Shown: positions 1 to 7,414, counted from the first letter of the stretch. The stretch: 19,568 nucleotides of DNA from DASVAL01 sp035649575 (GCA_035649575.1 DASRJH010000137.1:1-19568); one strand, 5' to 3'. Made by a program: numbers and translations. The notes: a model not told the origin generated them from the letters alone.

Positions 1-1
1 G

Positions 2-427
2 GCGATCGACGCGGCGATCGCGGCCGGCCTGATCTCGCGGCAGCTGCCGGGCATCCGCAAGCTGGCGGTGGCGACGCTGCAGAAGCCGTGGTCGCGCGAC
101 CTCGCCAAGGAGCAGATCCGGCGCGACCTCGAACAGGGCTACGCGGCCGATCACGGCCTGCCGGCCGCGAAGGGCGACCTGCTGCGCGGCGCGGCCGAGG
201 CCGTCGCCGCCATCTGGCTGCGCAACGTGCATCCGGATATGAACCTGGGCTGGGGCACCTACCCGGACTTCTCGGGGCACCGCGGCTGCATGCGGTGCCA
301 CGACGGGCAGCACCTCGATGCCGCGGGCGAGGCCATCACGGCCGACTGCGCGAAGTGCCACGCGGTGCTCGCCGAGAAGCAGAAGGATCCGGCGATCCTG
401 CAGCAACTCGGCGTCGAACGTCGGTGA
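2..427 (+). CDS. NapC/NirT-type multihaem cytochrome c, 3' part only
   Basis: The 5' end lies outside the window; the frame is open from base 2 to a stop at 425-427, showing 141 residues. Two haem-binding motifs are visible, CMRCH and CAKCH, in the setting WGTYPDFSGHRGCMRCHDG and DCAKCHAVLAE. This arrangement (an 'NVHPDMNLGWGTYP' stretch, then two CxxCH motifs and a final 'ILQQLG') matches the C-terminal part of NapC/NirT-family cytochromes, which take electrons from the quinol pool and pass them to periplasmic partners. The family assignment rests on recalled consensus. The missing N-terminal part should hold a membrane helix and further haem motifs. It runs convergent with the c554-like cytochrome gene, with 66 bases between the two stops, so they are not one operon, but their closeness suggests a respiratory locus that continues to the left. 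Confidence 0.8.
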   Translation, partial: AIDAAIAAGLISRQLPGIRKLAVATLQKPWSRDLAKEQIRRDLEQGYAADHGLPAAKGDLLRGAAEAVAAIWLRNVHPDMNLGWGTYPDFSGHRGCMRCHDGQHLDAAGEAITADCAKCHAVLAEKQKDPAILQQLGVERR

Positions 428-493
428 CGGCCGAGACGCTGGCTGCGCCGGCATCAGGGGCGGCCCAACGCGGTTGCGTCGCGTCCCCGAGGG

Positions 494-1174
494 CTACTTG
501 CCGCCGTCCTTCTTCTCGTCCTTCTTCTCGCCGCCGGCGGGCTTGCAGACCTTGCAGTCGGCGTGGTCGGTCTCGCGCAGCTTCTTGAGGTCCTCTTCGC
601 TGCGCTTCTTGCGCGGGTCGAGGTGCTCGATCTTCTCCATGCGTTCCTTGAGGCAGAACGGCTTGTAGGTCGGACTCTCCTCGTTGTGGCACTTCTGGCA
701 CTTCTCCATCTTGCGACCGACCTGGATCTCGTCGGCATCCATCGGCGCCGGCGGTGTGCCCTGCTTCATCGCCTCGGCGAAGCGCTTCTTCTGGTGGTCC
801 TCGCCGGGCCCGTGGCAGCTCTCGCACTGCACGCCGTGCTCGATCTTGAAGGTGGCCTTGATCTCCTTCTTGTCGACCCCGAAGGCGGTGACGTGGCACT
901 TGAGGCACTTCTCGCTCTTCTGCGGATCGTCGACGCCGGCCTTCTTCGCGACCTCCTTCGCCTTGTCCGAAGCGAGGTTCTCGTAGGCCTTGGAGTGGGG
1001 GGTCGTGAGCCAGTGGTCGTAGGCATTGCCCTTGTCGGCGCCGTTGTGGCAGTTCTTGCACATCGCGGCGCCGATGTAGCGGCCGCCCGCGAACGGTGTC
1101 TCGGGTGGTGACGTAGCGGCGAACGGAAGCAGCAACAGCCCGCCGCCGAGGAGGAGGATGGTGGAGAGGTTCAC
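494..1174 (-). CDS. c554-like tetrahaem cytochrome, exported
   Basis: This 226-residue exported cytochrome likely carries electrons in the periplasm. The N-terminus has a hydrophobic signal segment (about residues 4-20, LLLGGGLLLLPFAA) and then mature sequence from about residue 25. Four CxxCH haem motifs are visible: CKNCH (39-43), CLKCH (90-94), CESCH (117-121) and CQKCH (159-163). A fifth, CKVCK (207-211), lacks the haem-ligating histidine. The region 'RYIGAAMCKNCHNG...AYDHWLTTPHSKAYENL' resembles cytochrome c554-family proteins. The tail (212-226) is lysine- and glycine-rich. I chose the GTG at 1174 because AAAGGCG lies just upstream and the signal peptide follows at once; the frame is open to 1513, but that extension is arginine-rich and not export-like. 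The electron donor and acceptor cannot be told from sequence. Confidence 0.85.
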   Translation of the reverse strand: MNLSTILLLGGGLLLLPFAATSPPETPFAGGRYIGAAMCKNCHNGADKGNAYDHWLTTPHSKAYENLASDKAKEVAKKAGVDDPQKSEKCLKCHVTAFGVDKKEIKATFKIEHGVQCESCHGPGEDHQKKRFAEAMKQGTPPAPMDADEIQVGRKMEKCQKCHNEESPTYKPFCLKERMEKIEHLDPRKKRSEEDLKKLRETDHADCKVCKPAGGEKKDEKKDGGK

Positions 1175-1565
1175 GGTTCTTCGCCTTTGGAACGACTGGG
1201 GGCAGCGCGCCGGAAGGAGCGCCGACGCTATCAAGCTAAGCGGGCAGAGGGTAGGCCGGGACAGTAGCCACAGTGCGTATCCGGATCCGAGGGCCGTGCC
1301 CATCCCCGAGGCGGCATGCGCCGTGCTCCTCCCGCCGGTGCGCCCTCGCCGGCCCGCGGCTACCCACTGTACGGCATGACTCGCGCCGCGCCGGCAGTCC
1401 GGCCCCTTCTCCTCGTCGCGACGATGCGCGCCCTGCTGAAGAGCCTCGGCGACCCCCCGTGTTTCCCGCACCGGCCGGCCGACGTGCAGATCGTGCAGAC
1501 GAGCGTTGGTCATGGCAGCGCTGACCGACTTGGGCGCGCCACGCGGCAGACCGAAGCGAAGCGGT
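1175..1565. other. Non-coding or decayed stretch
   Basis: About 390 bases lie between the start of the c554-like cytochrome gene and the end of the vapC pseudogene. The only recognisable content is the fragment of a kinase gene at 1390-1501. The first 100 or so bases presumably hold the cytochrome promoter, but I see no convincing -35/-10 pair. Open frames here have no recognisable domain. Confidence 0.5.
1390..1501 (+). pseudogene. 5' fragment of a phosphotransferase-like kinase gene (repeat copy A)
   Basis: From the ATG at 1424 the frame encodes MRALLKSLGDPPCFPHRP and then DVQIVQT, closely matching the start of the longer kinase gene at 2380 (MTAALLASLGNPACFPHRP, EIVQTH). The similarity also covers about 30 bases upstream of the ATG and stops abruptly at 1501, after which the frame runs on without resemblance to the kinase. 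Copies A and B agree at most positions by eye, with one codon of length difference. This is a gene relic, not a functional gene. It is in the same orientation as copy B. Confidence 0.7.
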
Positions 1566-1959
1566 TCAGGCGTCGAGCCAGTCGATTTCCGTATGGCTGC
1601 CCGCCGCCCGAATCAGACGGCGGTCCGCAGTCAAGAGTGGTGCATGCAGCGCTTCTGCGAGGGCCACGTACAGTCCATCGTAGATTGTCAGGTTCCTGCG
1701 CAATTCCCATGCACGCGGCAGCAGCATCGTGAGGGCGTGACGCTGGATCGGCAGGAGCTGAAACGCCAACAACGACGCTTCGGCCGTTTGCGCGGAGACC
1801 TGGTGATCACGTTCTCATCGCCGCAAGACCGAGGCGACCTCGGCATCCAACAGTTGCGGAGCGTGTGATCCCGCGCGAGAACTGGCGATCTCGTTCGCGA
1901 CTCGTTCGCCGCGTCCGCAACACCATCTCGACGACGGCGGACGCATCGAGAACGATCAT
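1566..1959 (-). pseudogene. vapC: VapC-type PIN-domain toxin, disrupted
   Basis: The ATG at 1959 overlaps the antitoxin stop (ATGA), the usual VapBC arrangement, and opens as MIVLDASAVVEMVLRTR with the first PIN acidic residue (D5). Around 1906-1911 the frame must shift by one base to continue as GERVANEIASS and then APQLLDAEVASVLRR, which holds the conserved glutamate. A TGA at 1815-1817 then interrupts this frame. Downstream it continues as ERDHQVSAQTAEASLLAF, through IYDGLYVALAEAL and PLLTADRRL, with the last two acidic residues, to a stop at 1566-1568. All four PIN-type acidic residues are present in pieces, so the gene was once complete (about 130 residues). With one frameshift and one nonsense codon the toxin, an RNase by family, should be inactive. 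Assembly error is the alternative, but two independent lesions make decay likelier. Confidence 0.75.
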
Positions 1960-2183
1960 CGTGTTTCGCGCTCGTCGCGCACGATTTCGGCGATCGAAGG
2001 CCGCAGCTCGCCGTGGAACCTCGGTAGACGCGAGAGCACTTCTTCCACCGTTGGCAGTTCGAGGGTCTTCTTCAGCTCGCCGAGCAAATAGTCGGAAAGC
2101 GAAAGACCGGCCGCTGCTGCTCGAGCCTTGGCGAGACGATGCAGCCGGTCAGGAACGTTCCGGATCTGGAGCATCTTCGACAT
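1956..2183 (-). CDS. vapB: VapB/FitA-type ribbon-helix-helix antitoxin
   Basis: A 75-residue protein that starts MSKMLQIRNVPDRLHRLAK and continues with an AAAAGLSLSDYLLGEL segment, a typical ribbon-helix-helix DNA-binding fold of FitA/VapB antitoxins. The C-terminal half (LPTVEEVLSRL onwards) would be the toxin-binding tail. In the family, the protein neutralises the PIN RNase and represses its own promoter. Its stop overlaps the toxin ATG by one codon position (ATGA). The antitoxin frame is intact while its toxin is broken. A short palindrome TGCATGCA at 2198-2205, just upstream of the start, is a possible operator. The start could instead be the second ATG at 2174 (MLQIRNVP). Confidence 0.8.
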   Translation of the reverse strand: MSKMLQIRNVPDRLHRLAKARAAAAGLSLSDYLLGELKKTLELPTVEEVLSRLPRFHGELRPSIAEIVRDERETR

Positions 2184-2342
2184 GCGTCCCAGTGTAGTGC
2201 ATGCAGGCTGCGTGGCCGCCCATCGCCGCTTGCATGGCGCATGCGGAACCGAGCGCCGGTCCAGCATGCCGCGGACTATTCCGGCAGGGCAGCTGAACCC
2301 CGCGTCCGCACCTCGGTGGGACGCGTCGCCGCGGATACCATC

Positions 2343-2460
2343 GCCGGCCGTGTCCGGCCCCTGCTCTTCGTCGCGAACGATGACCGCCGCCCTGTTGGCC
2401 AGCCTCGGCAACCCGGCGTGCTTCCCGCACCGGCCGGCCGCTGTCGAGATCGTGCAGACG
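2343..2460 (+). repeat. Repeat copy B of the kinase-gene 5' region
   Basis: This segment matches 1390-1501 in the same orientation, including the shared blocks CTTCCCGCACCGGCCGGCC-like and ATCGTGCAGACG, plus similar sequence before the ATG. The two copies bracket the vapBC remnant. In copy B the kinase reading frame continues beyond the repeat; in copy A it stops. Confidence 0.6.
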
Positions 2461-3078
2461 CACATGTCGATCGTGTGCCTCGCCGGCGAGCTCGTCTACA
2501 AGCTCAAGAAGGCGGTCACCTTCCCGTTCGCCGACTTCTCGCGCCTTTCGGTGCGGCGGCGGCTGTGCCGCGAGGAGGTGCGGCTGAACCGGCGGCTCTG
2601 TCCCGACACGTATCTCGGGACCGCGGCCCTGCGGCGCACCGCGGCCGGCGGCGTCGCCTTCAGCGCTCTCGGCGACGACGAGGGCCCCGGCGATCTCGAC
2701 GTTGCCGTCGTGATGCGGCGGCTGCCCGCGCAGCGCATGCTCGACGAGCTCGTGCGCCACCGCGCGGTGTGCCCGGCCGAGATCGAAGCGCTCGCGCGGC
2801 ACGTCGCCGCGTTCCACGCGCGCGCCGACCGCGGTCCCGAGGTCGTGCGCCTTGCCGATCCGCACCGGCTCGCCGCGTCGCCGATGGAGGCGAGGACCTC
2901 GCCGCGCTCGTTGTGGCCGCGCTGCTGGACGGCCCGCGCGCGGTCGCACGGTGACGCCGGCGCACCCTCGGGAACATCGCCGCGCGCGCTCCTCGATCTT
3001 GCGTTCAACCGTTCTGGCAAGGTCCCGCGTGAAGGAAAGGGGAAGGACACTGCACGCGGCCGACGGGGCTTGCCCTGA
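2380..3078 (+). pseudogene. Truncated aminoglycoside-phosphotransferase-like kinase
   Basis: From the ATG at 2380, about 165 residues resemble the N-terminal lobe of the phosphotransferase-like proteins often fused to a P-loop kinase (COG2187 type). The visible pattern is a CFPHRPAAVEIVQTHMS opening, GELVYKLKKAVTFPFADFS, an EEVRLNRRLCPDTYLG segment, an AVVMRRLP strand, and LARHVAAFHARAD. After about residue 167 the similarity ends. The frame continues to 3078 as arginine/serine-rich sequence, while a neighbouring frame gives EDLAALVVAALLDGPRAVAR ending at 2954, hinting at a frameshift near 2880. The phosphotransferase catalytic loop (HGD-type) and any P-loop are missing, so it should be inactive as a kinase. 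Assignment is by recalled consensus; the true substrate of the family is uncertain. Confidence 0.6.
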
Positions 3079-3123
3079 GTGCACGGGTCGTGTCAGGTTG
3101 CTGCACCCTTCACTCGACTCAGG
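3074..3123 (+). promoter_or_regulatory. Inverted repeat overlapping a ribosome binding site
   Basis: CCTGAGT at 3074-3080 is exactly complementary to ACTCAGG at 3117-3123, and the second arm overlaps the AGGAG ribosome binding site (3121-3125) of the gene starting at 3131. In an mRNA this could sequester the site. Seven base pairs across a 36-base loop in GC-rich DNA may be chance. Confidence 0.2.
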
Positions 3124-3130
3124 AGATTCC

Positions 3131-4345
3131 ATGCGTCAACTTCTTTGCGTCGCCACATTGCTGGCCAGTACCACCGCACTGGTCGCCCAGCTCCCGTACT
3201 CTTCCAGCATCCTCGGCGTGATCAGCCCCATCGCACCGAGCGAGGGTCTGTACATCGCGGACCGCGCCGGTGGCAACGTCGCGGTGACCGGCCTCGTCGC
3301 CGCCGGCAGCAGCAACGCGAACGTCAACGCGATCGCCCTCGATCCGATCGACGACCGCATCTGGATCGGCAGCTCGTCGACGAACCAGCTGAACTGGATC
3401 CGCATCACCGGCACGACGGTGTCGCAGTTCTCTCTGTTCGGCACTGCGCCCCTGACCAGCATCAACGCGATCACGTTCGACGACAACAGCAACCCGATCA
3501 TCTCCCAGAGCACGGCAGCCAGCGGCGGCGGCGTCTTCCGCTTCGACCGCAAGCTCGGCGGCGCGGGCGTCAGCATCGGCTCGGTCGCCACGGGCACCCA
3601 CAACGGCGTCTGCCGCGATCCGGCCGGCAACCTCTACATCGGCATGTTCACCGCCGCTCAGGTGCACAAGATGCTCAAGAACCCGGACGGCTCGTTCCAG
3701 GCGCCGGTGCTGGTCGGCTCGACGGTGACGACGTCGATCAGCGGCATCGCCTTTGCGCCGAACGACGGCACGAACCCGGACGAGCTCTGGATCACGACCT
3801 TCGGGGCGGCGGGCTCCCAGATGTACCGGATGCCGGCCGCCGGCGGTCCGGGCGTCGCCGTCGCGAACACGCTCGCCGGCTGCAACTGGATCGACTACGA
3901 CCGCAACTTCAACGACCTGCTCGTGTCGAGCCAGGCCGGCTCCGACCGGTTCTTCCAGGTCGACCGCACGACCGGCGCGGACACCACGCTCAGCACGATG
4001 GGGAGCGGCAGTGTCGGCACGCCGGCCTCCAACGACGTCGACGACACCGCAGCCGCCTCGACGCGCATCGCGCCGATGATCCTGAACGGCAGCCTCGGCC
4101 CGTTCGACCTCGAGCTCAGCACGACAGCGCCGGCCGGAACGCTTGCGCTCGTCGGAACCGTGGCCCCGGCCGTGAACGTGGTCGGTATCGGCATCGTCGG
4201 TGCGAACGGCCGCCTCAGCGTCAGCATCCCGAACATCACGTTGACGGGCCCGCTCGCGCCGGGCTCGCTGACGTTCATCGCCGCCTACTTCGATTTCAGT
4301 TTCAACCTCGTCATCGGTCTGCCGGTGCCCTGGCCGGTGCTCTGA
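3131..4345 (+). CDS. Exported beta-propeller-like protein with shared C-terminal module
   Basis: A 404-residue protein with a signal peptide (MRQLLCVATLLASTTALVAQ, cleavage after AQ). The start is set by a clear AGGAG five bases before the ATG. Residues about 35-300 contain repeated strand units typical of a propeller: GLYIADRAGGNVAV, NAIALDPIDDRIWIG, NAITFDDNSNPII, HNGVCRDPAGNLYIG, SGIAFAPNDG and CNWIDYDRNFNDLLVSS. Residues about 316-404 form a separate beta-rich module (LGPFDLELSTTAPAGTLAL, GRLSVSIPN, LTFIAAYFDF) also seen in the proteins at 5954 and 18949. No catalytic motif is evident, and propellers of this type often bind ligands or partners. It converges with the triple-FKBP gene. Function unknown. 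Confidence 0.8.
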   Translation: MRQLLCVATLLASTTALVAQLPYSSSILGVISPIAPSEGLYIADRAGGNVAVTGLVAAGSSNANVNAIALDPIDDRIWIGSSSTNQLNWIRITGTTVSQFSLFGTAPLTSINAITFDDNSNPIISQSTAASGGGVFRFDRKLGGAGVSIGSVATGTHNGVCRDPAGNLYIGMFTAAQVHKMLKNPDGSFQAPVLVGSTVTTSISGIAFAPNDGTNPDELWITTFGAAGSQMYRMPAAGGPGVAVANTLAGCNWIDYDRNFNDLLVSSQAGSDRFFQVDRTTGADTTLSTMGSGSVGTPASNDVDDTAAASTRIAPMILNGSLGPFDLELSTTAPAGTLALVGTVAPAVNVVGIGIVGANGRLSVSIPNITLTGPLAPGSLTFIAAYFDFSFNLVIGLPVPWPVL

Positions 4346-4388
4346 CCGACGGCTCGAGCTGGTGAACGCGATGGCGTCGCCAGGCAAC

Positions 4389-4414
4389 GGGCGCGACTCG
4401 CAGGAGCCGCGCCC
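4389..4414. terminator. Possible hairpin between convergent genes
   Basis: GGGCGCG (4389-4395) and CGCGCCC (4408-4414) form a 7-pair GC stem with a 12-base loop in the gap between the convergent genes ending at 4345 and 4541. No T-tract follows on either side, so a terminator role is only a guess from position. I see nothing else in the 195-base gap. Confidence 0.25.
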
Positions 4415-4540
4415 CCGTCGCGTACGCGGTGCGCGCATTGCGCAGTTCCGTGACCAGGTGTGAGGCTCCGGACTCGAGCGGAGCACGAACTCGGCGGTCG
4501 GTCGCCGATAGCACACAATGAGTGCTCCTGGGCTGACGGG

Positions 4541-5674
4541 CTACCTTCCGATCCCGAGCAGTTCGACACGCATGATGAGCTCGGCGTCGGGCGGCACCTT
4601 GCGCGCGGGATGCCCCTTGCTGCCGTAACCCTGGGCCGCCGGAATGCGCAGCCAAGCAGCGCCGCCGCCGGGAATGCGCAGGAAGCCCTCGCTCATGCCG
4701 GGCGGCAACCGCGCGAGCTCAAGCTCGCTCGGTTCTCCAGCAGGGTAGGACGCCTCGACGAGCGTGCCGTCGGCGAGCCAGCATGCGAAGTGCGCGCGCA
4801 CCTGCTTTACGCCGTCGGCGGGTGACGCCTCTCCAACACCGCCGTCGATGCACACACGCACGCCACTGGCCGACGCCTTCATCGTCTCGGCTGGTGGCGG
4901 CGCGAAGGCCGGCATCGGCAGCGGCGGCGTCACCGCGAGCAGCTCGACCTGCCACGTGACGGTCTCCTTGGCCCCGAGGATGCCCGCCCAGCGCGGATGC
5001 CCTGCCGTCACCGGCGAAGTGCAGAGCCACCGCGCGCCCGGCGCCATGCGCGGCAGGATCGCCGCGAGGAACGGAACGTCGAGCGCATCGGGTCGCGCGC
5101 GCATCGGTTTTTCGAGCGCATGGCTCGAGTCGATCACGTCGCCCGTCGAGGTGAACGCGATGAAATGGAACGTGCACCAGTGGTCCTTCGCGGGCTTCGT
5201 GCCGCTGCCGACCGCGCGCACCTCGGTCGGGAAGCCGACCTCGTCCTTCGCCTTCGTCGCGTCGACCTGCTGAAAGCGCGGCATGCGGATCGCGCGCAGC
5301 ACGCGGACTTCGTAGACGACGTGTTTGCAGCCGCGCAGCGCCGCCGGCAGCTGGGCCGCGGGCCACATGCGATCGATCGGGACCTCGACGCGATAGGTGC
5401 CGCCGGGTCGCATGCGCTGCAGCCCTTCTTCCCACCACTGCGGCACCTGCGGACCGACGCGCAGCTGCATCGGCTGCCGCTCGTTCGTGCGTTCCTCGTA
5501 GACGGAGCCGTCGTCCTTCTTCGCGAGCCAGCACAACGTCGCGATGTCGCCGACGGCCAGCGTGTCGCCCTGGCCCGCGGTGGTCTCCGCGATCGTGAGC
5601 GTGGTGACGGGCTCCTGTGCGGGCAGGGCGAGCGCCAGCGCGGAAAGCAAACCGAGAGCAACGGCACGATGCAT
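4541..5674 (-). CDS. Exported protein with three tandem FKBP-type domains
   Basis: A 377-residue protein with a signal peptide (MHRAVALGLLSALALALPAQ). Three FKBP-like units follow. Unit 1 (about 40-128) has DGSVYEERTNERQPMQLRVG, WWEEGLQRMRPGGTYRVEVP and a closing VVYEVRVLRAI strand. Unit 2 (about 150-248) has HFIAFTSTGDVIDSSHA and WQVELLAV. Unit 3 (about 265-376) has HFACWLADGTLVEASYP, GMSEGFLRIPGGGAAWLRIP, YGSKGHPARKVPPDAEL and MRVELLGIG, the standard FKBP ending. FKBPs are prolyl isomerases and often protein-folding helpers. Several usual active-site aromatics and the Asp after the 'DGT' strand look replaced, so units 2 and 3 may only bind substrate. I chose the ATG at 5674 over one 30 bases upstream because it begins the signal peptide. 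It is divergent from the gene at 5954. Confidence 0.85.
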   Translation of the reverse strand: MHRAVALGLLSALALALPAQEPVTTLTIAETTAGQGDTLAVGDIATLCWLAKKDDGSVYEERTNERQPMQLRVGPQVPQWWEEGLQRMRPGGTYRVEVPIDRMWPAAQLPAALRGCKHVVYEVRVLRAIRMPRFQQVDATKAKDEVGFPTEVRAVGSGTKPAKDHWCTFHFIAFTSTGDVIDSSHALEKPMRARPDALDVPFLAAILPRMAPGARWLCTSPVTAGHPRWAGILGAKETVTWQVELLAVTPPLPMPAFAPPPAETMKASASGVRVCIDGGVGEASPADGVKQVRAHFACWLADGTLVEASYPAGEPSELELARLPPGMSEGFLRIPGGGAAWLRIPAAQGYGSKGHPARKVPPDAELIMRVELLGIGR

Positions 5675-5953
5675 TGCGCAGAGCCTACCGTTCGTGCGCG
5701 ACACTCTCGGAGAAGTACCGTGCGTTTCGTGCTCGCATGTATGCGCGCGACCATCCCGAGGAGTCGCGGCGCGGCGTCGCGACGTCCTAGTCTCGACCTT
5801 GCAATCTTCGCCGGCTGGCCGGACCGGCCAGCCTTCCCCGGAGAAACTCCTCGAAACCGATCGCGCCCTCGCTCTGTTGGCTTGTCGTGTTCGCGAGCGC
5901 GCCTTCTACTTTCCGGGTCCACCCCCGACGACTCCAACTCAGGCTCTGCCACC
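5675..5953. other. Divergent intergenic region
   Basis: 279 bases between the divergent starts at 5674 (-) and 5954 (+). It must hold both promoters, but I see no convincing consensus pair. The ACTCAGG shortly before the ATG at 5954 matches the heptamer overlapping the ribosome binding site of the gene at 3131. No coding frame with a recognisable product is present. Confidence 0.4.
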
Positions 5954-7354
5954 ATGAAGCTGACTCTCCTGGCGTTCTTCCTGCTCACTGCCCCTGTCTT
6001 CGCACAGTCTTCGTACTGGATCGCCAACCGAGCCTCGAGCGACATCATGCGGGTGTCGGAATGGGGTTCGGTGCTCGAGCGCGTCGCGACGCCGACGACG
6101 CTGCGCAACTGCACGACCGCACCCGACGGCAAGGTCTGGGTCGTGCGTTTCGGCGCAGCGACGTTCGACATCTACGACCCGGCGACCGCGGTTTTCACGC
6201 CCGTCGCACTGCCGAGCGGGTCCGCTTACGCGATCACGTTCGACGCGGCAGGGCACGGGTGGGTCACGAACGCTGGCACGGCTGTGCACGAGTACGACGC
6301 CGCTGGCACGCTCGTAGCGTCGTACACCCTGACCGCCGGAGCTGCGCTCGGCATCACGGTCGACTCCGCGGGCAACAAGTGGATCGCACACCGCGTGAGC
6401 CCCGGCTCGGTGTCGCGCATCGACACGACGGGCGCGGTCACCAACTTCCCCATCGCGGGCGTCGGCGGGCTGCTGCCGATCGGGATCGTCGCGGACTTCC
6501 GTGGCCTGCTCACCCCGAGCCATCTGTGGGTCACCGGTGACAGCGCCGCCTCTCTCGCCGAGCTCGACGCGGCGACTGGCGCGACGCTCAACGTCTACCC
6601 GGTGCCGCCGACGAGCACCGCGTATCCGCCGACCTTCGACATCAACGGCCGCATCTGGGTCTCGAGCTTCGGCAACGGAACCGTCGTGCAGATCGACCAG
6701 ACGACCGGCCTCGTGCTGCAGACGCTGTCGTTCGCGCCCAACAACATCGGTGTGACGACCGACAACCTCGGCCGCATCCGACTGAGCTCGCGCGTCACGT
6801 TCTCGGGCGTCGGTCCGCCCTGCGAAGTGCGGCGCGTGAACCCGACGACAGGTGTGCTCGAGATTCCGACGAAACTGCAGCTCGGTGCCTTCAGCGCCGC
6901 CGGAACGCAGGCGCAGCTCAGCACGCAGTTCCAATATTGCCTCGTCGTCAACCCGTTCGGCGACCTCGACGGCGACGGCGACGCGAACTTCACCGAGATC
7001 ATGGCTGGCACGTCCCCGATCGACGCACGCGCGAACGCGTTCTTCTCGGTCGAGTCGTATGGCGTCACCCAGAACGGCAACACGCCGACGTTCGAAGTGA
7101 AATCGACGGCGCTGTGGATCGTCGGCTTCGCGTTGAGCACCATTCCACCGACTCCGGTGCCGGGCTTCGGCGGCGTGCTGCAGATCAACCCGGGGACGCT
7201 GGTCACTACGAGCGCGGGCGTTGGCAACGCCTCGCTGCCCATCGCGATTCCGGCCGACCCGTCGCTCGCCGGCTTCGAGTTCTTCGCGCAAGGTGTGACG
7301 TTCGGCGGCACGGGCTTCGACTTCCAGAACCTCACGGGCATGCTGGTCTGGTGA
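5954..7354 (+). CDS. Exported Vgb/NHL-like propeller with EF-hand-like loop and shared C-terminal module
   Basis: A 466-residue protein with a signal peptide (MKLTLLAFFLLTAPVFAQ). Residues about 20-300 are a six-bladed-type propeller of the virginiamycin B lyase/NHL style. Repeated units include NCTTAPDGKVWVVRF, AITFDAAGHGWVTNAG, GITVDSAGNKWIAHR, FDINGRIWVSSFGNGTVVQID and GVTTDNLGRIRLSS. Residues 337-348 (DLDGDGDANFTE) form an EF-hand/thrombospondin-3-like calcium loop, followed by 'IMAGTSPIDARA' as in many surface proteins. Residues about 375-466 are the beta-rich C-terminal module shared with the genes at 3131 and 18949. Lyase activity should not be assumed from the fold. The ribosome binding site is weak (an AGG 12 bases upstream). 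It converges on the DUF5329-type gene. Confidence 0.8.
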   Translation: MKLTLLAFFLLTAPVFAQSSYWIANRASSDIMRVSEWGSVLERVATPTTLRNCTTAPDGKVWVVRFGAATFDIYDPATAVFTPVALPSGSAYAITFDAAGHGWVTNAGTAVHEYDAAGTLVASYTLTAGAALGITVDSAGNKWIAHRVSPGSVSRIDTTGAVTNFPIAGVGGLLPIGIVADFRGLLTPSHLWVTGDSAASLAELDAATGATLNVYPVPPTSTAYPPTFDINGRIWVSSFGNGTVVQIDQTTGLVLQTLSFAPNNIGVTTDNLGRIRLSSRVTFSGVGPPCEVRRVNPTTGVLEIPTKLQLGAFSAAGTQAQLSTQFQYCLVVNPFGDLDGDGDANFTEIMAGTSPIDARANAFFSVESYGVTQNGNTPTFEVKSTALWIVGFALSTIPPTPVPGFGGVLQINPGTLVTTSAGVGNASLPIAIPADPSLAGFEFFAQGVTFGGTGFDFQNLTGMLVW

Positions 7355-7368
7355 GAGTGACGCGCGCG

Positions 7369-7392
7369 GCAGCGGGGCTCGAGCTCCGCTGC
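7369..7392. terminator. Probable bidirectional terminator hairpin
   Basis: GCAGCGG (7369-7375) and CCGCTGC (7386-7392) flank the palindrome GCTCGAGC (7377-7384), with one G-T position between, giving an almost perfect 24-base inverted repeat. It lies in the 60-base gap between convergent genes ending at 7354 and 7415, where a shared terminator is expected. The following GCGGTTCTTC is only weakly T-rich. Confidence 0.45.
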
Positions 7393-7414
7393 GCGGTTCT
7401 TCAGCCAGGGGCAG

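Noticed and set aside
1175..1513. N-terminal extension of the c554-like cytochrome gene to 1513
   Set aside because: The extension is Arg-rich, overlaps the kinase-gene relic on the other strand, and would put the signal peptide about 110 residues inside the protein. The GTG at 1174 has a better upstream AAAGGCG.
1390..3078. A mobile element carrying the vapBC pair
   Set aside because: I found no transposase, integrase, terminal inverted repeats or target-site duplication. Only the diverged direct copies of the kinase-gene 5' end support past rearrangement.
5939..7291. Minus-strand open frame opposite the propeller gene
   Set aside because: Arg-rich low-information sequence; the plus strand has the signal peptide and propeller repeats.
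5954..7354. Calling the Vgb-like propeller a streptogramin lyase
   Set aside because: The fold alone is not enough. The EF-hand-like loop and extra C-terminal module point to a different surface role.
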